Shown here in pieces: positions 1 through 5,710 of a DNA stretch of 5,710 bases (position 1 is its first letter; each line of letters begins with the position of its first letter). The position numbers and the translations under genes were made by a program. The stretch is from Desulfobulbaceae bacterium UBA2213 (GTDB lineage: Bacteria; Desulfobacterota; Desulfobulbia; Desulfobulbales; Desulfocapsaceae). The stretch spans positions 1-5,710 of the forward strand of contig DCUN01000130.1 in assembly GCA_002327225.1 (NCBI GenBank), given 5' to 3'. The notes under the pieces are model-generated. The model was not told where the DNA came from. It was given only the letters and a program-made list of their open reading frames with translations, and did not search any database.

Positions 1-426
1 TCCCAATGCTGCGGCTGGGAGCGCGGCAGCTGGCTCTTTCTCAAACTCGACTTCTGGAATCGCTATGTCGGCTATGGCAGCCATGCCGGTCGATCCTACA
101 GCGGACTTACCGCCGGCGGCACCACCCCCACGGAACCGCAGCCCGGATTCTTCTCTCTTGACTCCCTGCAACGCCCGTGGATGATTCCCACCCGGTTGAT
201 CCTCTTTCCCTGGTATTTCCTGCCGGAAAAAGGTACTATTGCCGCCGACATAAAATATTACCCTTTCGGCACCAGGATGTACATCCCCGGATATGGATGG
301 GGGGTGGTGGAAGACAAAGGCGGAGCGATCAAAGGGCCGGACCGGATCGATCTCTTCTTTGATTCCCACGAGGACGCCCTCCAGTGGGGGAGAAGAAAGG
401 TAGCCGTTGAGATTGAACACCGCTGA
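1..426 (+). CDS. 3D-domain (MltA-like fold) cell-envelope protein, 3' part
   Basis: The frame is open from the window edge to the TGA at 424-426, giving 141 residues; the N-terminus lies outside the window. The C-terminal part is a clear 3D domain, named for three conserved aspartates. Visible motifs are GTIAAD (D83), YPFGTRMYIPGYGWGVVED (D105), GGAIKG and RIDLFFDSHEDALQWGRR (D117), numbered from the first codon in the window. The fold is related to the catalytic beta-barrel of lytic transglycosylase MltA and is found in secreted or cell-wall-associated proteins, so a peptidoglycan-related role is plausible but not shown. Residues 3-6 read CCGW, a motif I associate with the N-terminal side of this domain in deltaproteobacterial members. 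The usual TAxGT block (residues 37-41) is separated from GTIAAD by an unusually long stretch of about 36 residues rich in aromatics and proline. Signal peptide and start cannot be seen. No clear functional link to the signalling genes downstream. Confidence 0.85.
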   Translation, partial: SQCCGWERGSWLFLKLDFWNRYVGYGSHAGRSYSGLTAGGTTPTEPQPGFFSLDSLQRPWMIPTRLILFPWYFLPEKGTIAADIKYYPFGTRMYIPGYGWGVVEDKGGAIKGPDRIDLFFDSHEDALQWGRRKVAVEIEHR

Positions 427-453
427 AAGAGGATCTTAAATTTTCGTACATTC

Positions 454-514
454 AAAATGGGGTTCCCGATAAAAGAACTCGGGAATGACAACTTTGTCAT
501 TTTGCCAGAGCCTC
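454..514 (+). repeat. Leader repeat, copy 1 (upstream of the HD-GYP gene)
   Basis: Two blocks of this gap recur upstream of the second receiver gene. Block one (454-490) matches 4989-5024 with one extra base and two substitutions, and contains a stem of TTCCCGA (463-469) and TCGGGAA (479-485). Block two (484-514) matches 5036-5066 at 27 of 31 positions and ends in TCATTTTGCCAGAGCCTC. The TTCCC...GGGAA arms resemble the dispersed dRS3-like repeats (ATTCCC, eight bases, GGGAAT) seen in many bacterial genomes. Only the right half of the fuller structure at 4946-5022 is present. Whether it is a mobile repeat, a leader element or both cannot be decided here. Confidence 0.75.
484..501 (+). other. 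Perfect hairpin in the leader of the HD-GYP gene
   Basis: AATGACAACTTTGTCATT is an 8-bp inverted repeat around a 2-base centre, followed by TT. It lies 14 bases before the ATG at 516. The equivalent site upstream of the second receiver gene (5036-5053) keeps 6-bp arms (AATGAC / GTCATT) around a different 6-base loop, which hints that the symmetry is maintained. It could be a dimeric-protein operator, a leader stem-loop, or the edge of the repeat element. The following T-run is too short and the stem too AT-rich for a confident intrinsic terminator. Confidence 0.5.
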
Positions 515-515
515 T

Positions 516-1628
516 ATGCGGGGTTCAACACCTGTCAATCACACAAGAATCATGACCCAACAATCCATGACAACAACCATCCCGAAAGCAACGATCCTCC
601 TCGTTGAAGACGACCCCCTTGTACGGCTGAGCATGGCCGCTTTTCTGGAGAACAGCGGCTTTCAAATTCTGCAGGCCCAAAATGGCAGTGAAGGATTTGA
701 GCTCTTTAACCGGGACGCTCCTGATCTCATCATTCTCGACCTGCAGATGCCGGGGATGAGCGGACTGGAGCTCCTGGCGGCCATCAAAGACACTCTTTCC
801 ATAACTCCGACTATCGTCGTCTCCGGCACAGGCTCCATGCACGATATCATAGCCACCCTGAAGCTCGGGGCCTGGGATTATCTGACCAAGCCTCTTGAGG
901 ATATGGCCATGCTTGAGTACGCCGTGATCCGGGCCCTGGAGAAGGCCGAGCTGCTCAAGGAGAACAGGCGCTACCAGCTCCACCTGGAAGAAGAGGTCGA
1001 TAAAAGGACGATGGAACTGCAGCGACGGGAACAGGAGCTGAAGATGACCCTGATCAGTGTCGTTAATGTCGTGGCCTCCATGGTCGAAAAGCGTGATCCC
1101 TATACTGCCGGCCATGAACGCAGGGTGGCCGCCCTCGCCCTGGCCATTGCCAGAGAGATGGGACTGGATGAGGATCGCTACGAGGGACTGGGGCTGGCTG
1201 CCACCATCCATGATCTGGGCAAGGTGGCAATCCCCAGCGAGATCCTCGCCAAACCCGGCAAGCTCACCAGCATTGAGTATCAGCTGGTCCAGAGCCATGC
1301 CCAGATAGGCTCTGATATCCTGACCGAAGGGACGGCTGAATTCCCCTGGCCCATCAAGACCATCGTCCATCAGCATCATGAACGGATGGACGGCAGCGGC
1401 TATCCCCTTGGCCTCCGCGGCCCTGACCTGCTTCTTGAATCACGCATCCTGGCGGTGGCCGACGTGATTGAGGCCATGGCCTCCCACCGGCCCTACCGGC
1501 CCTCTCTGGGCATTGAAGTGGCGCTTCGGGAAATTAGCAGAGGCCAGGACACCGTGTATGATACCGAGGTGGTCTCGGCCTGTCTCGCTCTCTTTGCCGA
1601 TAAACGATTTTCCTTTGATCCATCATGA
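516..1628 (+). CDS. Response regulator: receiver + HD-GYP cyclic-di-GMP phosphodiesterase
   Basis: This is a cytoplasmic two-component regulator of the RpfG type, expected to hydrolyse cyclic-di-GMP when its receiver is phosphorylated. The receiver covers residues about 26-140: acidic pocket E31-D32-D33, phosphoacceptor D75 in LIILDLQMPG, S103 in VVSGTG and K125 in DYLTKP. A charged helical linker (about 140-178, probable coiled coil) leads to the HD-GYP domain (about 180-365). Its metal and substrate residues all look intact: H200 in AGHERRVA, H232-D233 in IHDLGK, H261, H287-H288 in HQHHERMDGSGYP, and D316 in ILAVADVIEAM, followed by SHRPYRP. An active enzyme is therefore likely. The start is uncertain. 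ATG 516 has AGAG five bases upstream and is used here. ATG 552 and ATG 567 would still leave the receiver whole, and 516 sits just past a repeat-derived leader. The stop overlaps the kinase start by four bases (ATGA), implying translational coupling and a cognate kinase-regulator pair. Confidence 0.93.
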   Translation: MRGSTPVNHTRIMTQQSMTTTIPKATILLVEDDPLVRLSMAAFLENSGFQILQAQNGSEGFELFNRDAPDLIILDLQMPGMSGLELLAAIKDTLSITPTIVVSGTGSMHDIIATLKLGAWDYLTKPLEDMAMLEYAVIRALEKAELLKENRRYQLHLEEEVDKRTMELQRREQELKMTLISVVNVVASMVEKRDPYTAGHERRVAALALAIAREMGLDEDRYEGLGLAATIHDLGKVAIPSEILAKPGKLTSIEYQLVQSHAQIGSDILTEGTAEFPWPIKTIVHQHHERMDGSGYPLGLRGPDLLLESRILAVADVIEAMASHRPYRPSLGIEVALREISRGQDTVYDTEVVSACLALFADKRFSFDPS

Positions 1629-4600
1629 CAGACACATTCGCCGCTCATTTCCATCTCAAGGACCTCGGCCAGCGAAAGCTCCTGGCCACCTTTCTGGCAT
1701 TGGTCTTTTCTCTGGCCGCTTGTCTCGGCACCCTCCTCTACGTTCACAGCAAGGAAACCATAGCCCACAATCTTGAACTGATCCAGCACGAACAGAAGAT
1801 ACATCTAAGCCTGGTGAGAAGCCTGCTCCTCCAGGAGCTGCAGAATCAGTCGGCAAACTTTCTTGCCTTTACCAGCTCCCCAAGTATTATTCACATTCTT
1901 GCCAGCCCGCAAGACCAGGTCATGTGGCAAAGGTTTAATGAAAGCCTCAGAAATTTTATCCAGACAGGAGAAACATATAACCAGGGCCAGCTATTCGACA
2001 ACAAGGGCAGTGAGCTTCTCCGGGTGGAAAAGAAAGACCGGCAGGCAACGATCATTCCCCTCCAGGAGCTGCACAGCAACGCAGCGGACGATTTTCTTGC
2101 CGGCCTGCCATTGCAGGGTGGTCAAGCAATCTCGCCCATAACCCTGGCACTCGACAGAGAGGGCAAGCCAAGGCGTCCCTTTCGCCCCCTCTTCCGCAGG
2201 GCCGCCCCGATCTTTGACCTGCACAATCAAACAATCGGCACCCTCCTCTTCACCTACGAAGGACAACCCCTCCTTGATCTCTTCAGCAGGGCAATGGTTC
2301 ACCATGAAAAAACTGGTGAACATTATACCAGCATTAGCCCCCAGATAGTAAACCAGGAAGGCTTTTGGCTGCTAGCCCCCGACAAGAGAGATGAATGGGG
2401 ATTTGCCCGTGATCCGCAGCGCAGTTTTGGCCGCCGTTTCCCCGAGATCTGGCAGGAGATACGCCGGCAGGGCCAGGGCCAGCTCATGACCGCAGAGGGG
2501 ATGTTCACCTTTGTGACCCTCCCCCTGATCACAGACCAGGGAAGCGCAGGGGAGGGCGGCAGCGCACACCCCGCTGCCGCCCTCAGCCGGGAGACTCACC
2601 AGAAGACGGCCCCTTTCCTGGTCCTGCTCAATCAGATCTGGCCACACGAGCTGGCCCGCCTGAACAGCCAGACCCAGCGAAACCACATCCTCTTGTTTCT
2701 GATCGTCCTTTTGGCCTCCCTGCCCCTGCTCTTGTGGCTGAGCCTGCTCCTGAGAAAGAACCGGGAGGACAAAAAAGAGCTGCGCCTCCAGGAACAACGC
2801 TTCCGCCTGCTCTATGACAAGGCCCCGCTGCCGTATATGTCTCTGAACCCGGAAGGATCTGTGCTGAATATCAATCAGACCTGGCTTACAGCCCTGGGGT
2901 ACAGCAGAAACGAAGTGTCTGGCCGCTGGTTTGGCAGTTTTGTAGCGCCTCAGTCCTTGGCCTATTTTCTGGAGATGTTTCCCCTTGTTACGGAGAAGGA
3001 GGGAAAGATGGACTGTGAAGTTGAGCTGATAAAGAAAGACGGCTCCACGCTCCTGGCCTCCTTCCACAGTGAATCTGTTTCCGATGAGCAGGGGAACGTA
3101 TCCCAGACGCACTGTCTCTTCAGCGATATTACCCAGCTCCGGAGAGAGGAGCAACGAACGGGACACCTCACCATCCTGCTGGAGACCTTCATCAAAATCC
3201 ATCGGCTCATTGGCCAGGAGCATGGAAAGAAGGAGCTGATGCAGAAATGTTGTGACATCTTGATCGAAAGTCGTGGCTATGCCAGCGCCTGGATCATCCT
3301 GCTCGATACAGACGGGAGCGTAGCGAGCAGGGCGGAAGCCGGTTTGCTCCACAACCTTGACCAGCTTGAACAGCAGATCAATACGGGCGCTCCCCCCCCC
3401 TGTATCCAGGAATGCAGAGAGTGCCAGGGGATGGTCGTCATTGACGCGCCCTTGCTCTTCTGCGGTGAATGTCCCACGGCAGGCGGCTATCCAAGAAGTG
3501 GAATCTTCTGCGCCCCCCTGCAATATGAGTCCCGTGTATATGGCTATGTGCACGTCTCACTCCCCATCGACTTCATTGACAATCAGGAGGAGCGGAATCT
3601 GTTCAATGAAATCGCCAGGGATATTGGCTACGCCCTCTTCAACCTGGGCCAGCAAGAGCAGAAAAGAGAGACGGAAAATTCTTTACGCCAGAGTGAAAAG
3701 CGGCTGCGCGGTATCACCGATTCCGCCCAGGATGCTATCCTGATGATGGACCCCCAGGGAAATATCTCCTTCTGGAATCCGGCTGCCGAGAGAATATTCG
3801 GCTATGGCGCCACGGAGGTGCTGGGCAAGAATCTGCATACACTGCTGATGCCCTCACGCTATCAGGAGGTGCAGCAGACGGCCTTTCAGGAATTCTTAAC
3901 CAGCGGCCAGAGCAAGGCCATCAACAATACGATAGAGACAACAGCCCGGCACAAGTATGGTCGGGAGATCCCAGTCACCCTCTCCTTGTCGGCGCTCCTG
4001 CAGGATGGAAGCTGGCATGCGGTAGGGATCGTGCGCGACATAAGCGAGCATAAAAGGATGGAAGAGCAGATGCTGCAGACGGAAAAGATGTCCACCATCG
4101 CCGGACTGGCCGCCGGCGTCGCCCACGAGATCAACACCCCGCTCTCCGCCATCCTCCAGTCCATCCAGGTCATCCAGCAGTCCCTCTCCCCTGATATTGC
4201 CCGAAATCAGGAGATTGCCGGCCACTGCGGCCTCGATCTCACCAGGGTTCAGGACTATTTTCAAAAGAGGGATATCATTTTTTTCATGGACGGCATCAAG
4301 GAGTCGGCCATCAAATCCGCCAGGATCATCGGCGACCTGCTCCAGTTCAGCCGCCCCCGACAAGGTGAAAAGGTGCCGCAAAATCTGGTGCTTCTGCTGG
4401 ATAAATCTATAAAACTGGCCAAAAGTGATTACGACCTGCGAAAAAAATATGATATCCTCAATATAGAGATCGTCAAAGAATACAGTCCGGACCTGCCCCA
4501 GGTTGCCTGCGTGGCGACAGATATCGAACAGGTCTTCATCAACCTCCTGAAGAACGCGGCCCAGGCCCTGAGTGACCGAGCCGAACCGAAGCCCAAGGCG

Positions 4601-4852
4601 CGGATTATCCTGCGCACCCTGCTCCATGGGGAGATGGTACGAGTGGAGATCGAAGACAATGGCCCGGGCATGGATGAGAAGACCCGGCTCCATATCTTTG
4701 ACCCCTTCTTCACCACCAAGGATATTGGAGTGGGCACAGGACTCGGTCTTTCCGTTGTTTACTCCATCATTGTCAGCAAACATGGGGGAGCGGTAGCGGT
4801 CAGGTCAAGGGCTGGTGAGGGAGCAACATTTACCATTGACTTGCCGCTGTGA
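1625..4852 (+). CDS. Membrane sensor histidine kinase: Cache-like periplasmic sensor, PAS, GAF, PAS, HisKA, HATPase
   Basis: The 1075-residue product has a membrane helix at about 18-41, a periplasmic region of about 310 residues and a second helix at about 354-376. The periplasmic part resembles double-Cache sensors: GQLFDNKGSELLRVE (121-135), PLFRRAAPIFD, then EGFWLLAPDKRDEWGF (245-260) and FPEIW. Cytoplasmic domains follow in order. PAS1 (about 388-505) ends in FSDITQLRREEQ; a GAF domain spans about 515-675; PAS2 (about 687-812) contains WNPAAERIFGYG and GIVRDISEHKRMEE. The transmitter has phosphoacceptor H834 in GVAHEINTPLSAI, N-box INLLKNAAQAL (972-982), G1 DNGPGM (1011-1016), F-box FDPFFTTK (1025-1032) and G2 GTGLGLS (1037-1043), so it should be active. 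Oddities are about 35 extra residues between the H-box and the ARIIGDLLQFSR helix, six cysteines clustered in the GAF domain, and nine consecutive C bases at 3392-3400. There is no attached receiver, so the partner is probably the HD-GYP regulator it overlaps. The ligand cannot be told. Confidence 0.95.
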   Translation: MTDTFAAHFHLKDLGQRKLLATFLALVFSLAACLGTLLYVHSKETIAHNLELIQHEQKIHLSLVRSLLLQELQNQSANFLAFTSSPSIIHILASPQDQVMWQRFNESLRNFIQTGETYNQGQLFDNKGSELLRVEKKDRQATIIPLQELHSNAADDFLAGLPLQGGQAISPITLALDREGKPRRPFRPLFRRAAPIFDLHNQTIGTLLFTYEGQPLLDLFSRAMVHHEKTGEHYTSISPQIVNQEGFWLLAPDKRDEWGFARDPQRSFGRRFPEIWQEIRRQGQGQLMTAEGMFTFVTLPLITDQGSAGEGGSAHPAAALSRETHQKTAPFLVLLNQIWPHELARLNSQTQRNHILLFLIVLLASLPLLLWLSLLLRKNREDKKELRLQEQRFRLLYDKAPLPYMSLNPEGSVLNINQTWLTALGYSRNEVSGRWFGSFVAPQSLAYFLEMFPLVTEKEGKMDCEVELIKKDGSTLLASFHSESVSDEQGNVSQTHCLFSDITQLRREEQRTGHLTILLETFIKIHRLIGQEHGKKELMQKCCDILIESRGYASAWIILLDTDGSVASRAEAGLLHNLDQLEQQINTGAPPPCIQECRECQGMVVIDAPLLFCGECPTAGGYPRSGIFCAPLQYESRVYGYVHVSLPIDFIDNQEERNLFNEIARDIGYALFNLGQQEQKRETENSLRQSEKRLRGITDSAQDAILMMDPQGNISFWNPAAERIFGYGATEVLGKNLHTLLMPSRYQEVQQTAFQEFLTSGQSKAINNTIETTARHKYGREIPVTLSLSALLQDGSWHAVGIVRDISEHKRMEEQMLQTEKMSTIAGLAAGVAHEINTPLSAILQSIQVIQQSLSPDIARNQEIAGHCGLDLTRVQDYFQKRDIIFFMDGIKESAIKSARIIGDLLQFSRPRQGEKVPQNLVLLLDKSIKLAKSDYDLRKKYDILNIEIVKEYSPDLPQVACVATDIEQVFINLLKNAAQALSDRAEPKPKARIILRTLLHGEMVRVEIEDNGPGMDEKTRLHIFDPFFTTKDIGVGTGLGLSVVYSIIVSKHGGAVAVRSRAGEGATFTIDLPL

Positions 4853-4900
4853 ACCATGAAAGACAGCGCCTCTTGCGACATGACGAATGCAGCCCACCAG

Positions 4901-4950
4901 CTGTCATTCTTAGGCCAACAATTGTCATTTCAAGTCTAACAATTATCATT
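4901..4950 (+). repeat. Direct repeats with exact 21-bp period
   Basis: TGTCATT at 4902-4908 recurs at 4923-4929, and TATCATT follows at 4944-4950, each 21 bp apart. The first two units also share a trailing AACAA (4917-4921 and 4938-4942), about 15 of 21 positions matching. A 21-bp period is two helical turns, which would place sites on one face of the DNA and fits a direct-repeat protein-binding array. Alternatively these may be decayed ends of nested copies of the palindromic repeat that follows, since TCATT is also that element's left edge. Confidence 0.5.
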
Positions 4951-5022
4951 CCCGCGCAGGCGGGAATCCATACCAGGCTGAATGTACGAAAATGGATTCC
5001 CGATACAAGAACTCGGGAATGA
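4946..5022 (+). repeat. Bipartite palindromic intergenic repeat (REP/dRS3-like, two facing hairpins)
   Basis: Two hairpins face each other. The left is ATTCCCGC (4948-4955) with GCGGGAAT (4960-4967), matching the pattern ATTCCC, eight bases, GGGAAT. The right is ATTCCCGA (4996-5003) with TCGGGAAT (5013-5020). The halves are also mutually complementary: CGGGAATCCA (4961-4970) pairs with TGGATTCCCG (4993-5002), and TCATTCCCG (4946-4954) with CGGGAATGA (5014-5022). One long stem or two short ones can therefore form around a 22-base spacer. This fits a small non-autonomous repeat that spreads through genomes. It encodes nothing; a reverse-strand reading gives the familiar spurious peptide DSRLRGND. 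Confidence 0.75.
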
Positions 5023-5066
5023 CAGCGTGGTCTGGAATGACAGCGTGGTCATTTTGCCAAAGCCTC
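4989..5066 (+). repeat. Leader repeat, copy 2 (upstream of the second receiver gene)
   Basis: This is the counterpart of 454-514. The block 4989-5024 contains the right-hand hairpin, and 5036-5066 carries TCATTTTGCCAAAGCCTC. The 18-bp tandem duplication lies at the join of the two blocks. The matching leader upstream of both receiver genes is either a shared regulatory leader or a trace of segmental duplication. The rest of the 4853-5113 gap shows no gene; I could not pick out a convincing sigma-70 or sigma-54 promoter. Confidence 0.7.
5016..5050 (+). repeat. Tandem duplication, 18-bp period
   Basis: GGAATGACAGCGTGGTC occurs at 5016-5032 and again, identical, at 5034-5050, separated by one T. 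The identity suggests recent slippage or duplication at the right edge of the palindromic repeat. The leader of the HD-GYP gene has only one unit at the corresponding place. Confidence 0.8.
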
Positions 5067-5113
5067 CGATGTGAATCGTTACACCAACCAACCGCACCCA
5101 CAGAGCTTTTATC

Positions 5114-5710
5114 ATGAAACCCGTCATTACCGTCCTGCATGCTGAAGATGACCCCTTGCTGCGCCGCTCAACAGCCACGTACCTGACCAATCTTGGATTC
5201 CGGTCACTGGAGGCTGAAAACGGCCTGGAGGCCTGGAAGATATTCCAGCAGGAACGACCTGATCTGGTGCTCACTGATCTGCGCATGCCGGTGATGGATG
5301 GTTTTGAGTTGTTGACCAGGATCGCAGTCGAGTCTCCCGACACCCCCATCATCATCTTTTCCGGGGTGGGCACCATGGCTGATGTCATTGAGGCCCTGCG
5401 TCTTGGCGCCTGGGACTATCTCACCAAACCGATCGTAGAACTGGGTGTCCTCTTTCATGCCGTGGACAAGGCCCTGGAGCGATCAAAGATGGTGCGTGAG
5501 TCCCGTCAGTATCAGCAGATACTGGAGCAGACGGTCCGGGACAAAACACACAAGCTGGAGGACGAGCTCAGGGAACGGAGAAAAATTGAAGGGCTGGTTA
5601 TCAGGGCCAAACAGGAATGGGAACGAACCATGGACGCCATGCCTGATCTCATTGCCCTGCTCGATATCAATCAGCGGATGATCCGGGTCAACAGACCGAT
5701 GGCCGCGGCC
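5114..5710 (+). CDS. Receiver + PAS protein, 5' part (probable hybrid kinase or response regulator)
   Basis: The frame opens at ATG 5114, with a weak AGAG at 5102-5105 eight bases upstream, and runs 199 codons off the window edge without a stop. Residues about 4-120 are a receiver: acidic pocket E11-D12-D13, phosphoacceptor D55 in LVLTDLRMP, S83 in IFSGVG, K105 in DYLTKP. A charged helical linker (about 120-165) follows. From about 168, EWERTMDAMPDLIALLDINQR and RVNRPMA look like the start of a PAS domain. In proteins of this build a histidine kinase transmitter often follows, making a receiver-first hybrid kinase, but a GGDEF or other output is equally possible from what is visible. The receiver and linker align without gaps to the HD-GYP regulator upstream over 100 residues, about half identical by eye. 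It probably belongs to the same signalling circuit, in its own transcription unit after the 261-bp gap. Confidence 0.9.
   Translation, partial: MKPVITVLHAEDDPLLRRSTATYLTNLGFRSLEAENGLEAWKIFQQERPDLVLTDLRMPVMDGFELLTRIAVESPDTPIIIFSGVGTMADVIEALRLGAWDYLTKPIVELGVLFHAVDKALERSKMVRESRQYQQILEQTVRDKTHKLEDELRERRKIEGLVIRAKQEWERTMDAMPDLIALLDINQRMIRVNRPMAAA

Noticed and set aside
258..500. 80-codon - strand frame starting LSFPSSFIGNP
   Set aside because: It begins in the same repeat family and runs antisense to the 3D-domain gene.
525..1379. 284-codon open frame on the - strand
   Set aside because: It lies wholly opposite the receiver/HD-GYP gene, whose motifs are unmistakable, and its translation shows no recognisable domain.
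2143..2160. TGGCAC as a sigma-54 promoter start
   Set aside because: It sits inside the kinase coding region and has no correctly spaced TTGC partner.
2372..3553. 393-codon open frame on the - strand opposite the kinase
   Set aside because: The translation is Q/G-rich without family motifs. Long antisense frames are expected opposite GC-rich coding sequence.
3896..4783. 295-codon open frame on the - strand opposite the transmitter domain
   Set aside because: It mirrors the conserved H, N and G boxes of the kinase; no independent motif or start signal.
4856..4939. 27-codon small open frame with repeated QLSF after the kinase stop
   Set aside because: No ribosome-binding site, and the repeated residues simply reflect the 21-bp DNA repeat (seven codons).
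4948..5020. Intrinsic terminator for the kinase operon
   Set aside because: Stable hairpins are present but neither is followed by a T-run; the repeat explanation is better, though incidental termination is not excluded.
4901..5050. CRISPR-like array of short repeats
   Set aside because: Units are short and imperfect, are mixed with palindromes, and lack uniform unique spacers or cas genes.
4936..5388. 150-codon - strand frame ending in DSRLRGND
   Set aside because: Its C-terminal part is translated palindromic repeat, a common source of false hypothetical proteins, and the rest is antisense to a receiver domain.

Overview
The window is a piece of a Gram-negative chromosome carrying a multidomain two-component / cyclic-di-GMP signalling locus. 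All genes are on the + strand. The gene families suggest a deltaproteobacterium in the broad sense (Desulfobacterota, possibly Desulfobulbales-like): a CCGW-type 3D-domain protein, a double-Cache/PAS/GAF/PAS histidine kinase with an extended dimerisation region, and intergenic ATTCCC...GGGAAT repeats. This assignment comes from family resemblance, not from any marker gene.

Layout. Positions 1-426 hold the 3' end of a gene for a secreted or cell-envelope 3D (MltA-like) domain protein. A short gap (427-515) carries a hairpin-forming repeat. Next comes a tightly coupled pair: a response regulator with a receiver and an HD-GYP cyclic-di-GMP phosphodiesterase domain (516-1628), then a 1075-residue membrane sensor histidine kinase (1625-4852). 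They overlap by four bases (ATGA). A 261-bp gap (4853-5113) is dense in repeats: 21-bp-spaced direct repeats, a two-part palindrome and an 18-bp tandem duplication. A second receiver gene (5114 to the window end) starts after it and continues into a PAS domain, where the window cuts it off.

Likely working model (inference): the kinase senses a periplasmic ligand through its Cache region and a cytoplasmic cue through PAS/GAF/PAS. It then phosphorylates the HD-GYP regulator to set cyclic-di-GMP degradation, and possibly also the second receiver protein, which may itself be a hybrid kinase.

The main unusual point is that the two receiver genes share both a similar upstream leader (repeat plus a conserved 31-bp stretch) and a similar receiver-plus-linker module, but differ in output domain. 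This looks like duplication with output-domain exchange. Other points to check are a run of nine C in the kinase gene, a six-cysteine cluster in its GAF domain, and an inverted 13-bp spacer between the two repeat copies. No RNA genes, CRISPR array, transposase or phage genes were seen. I see no clear evidence of a wholly new system.
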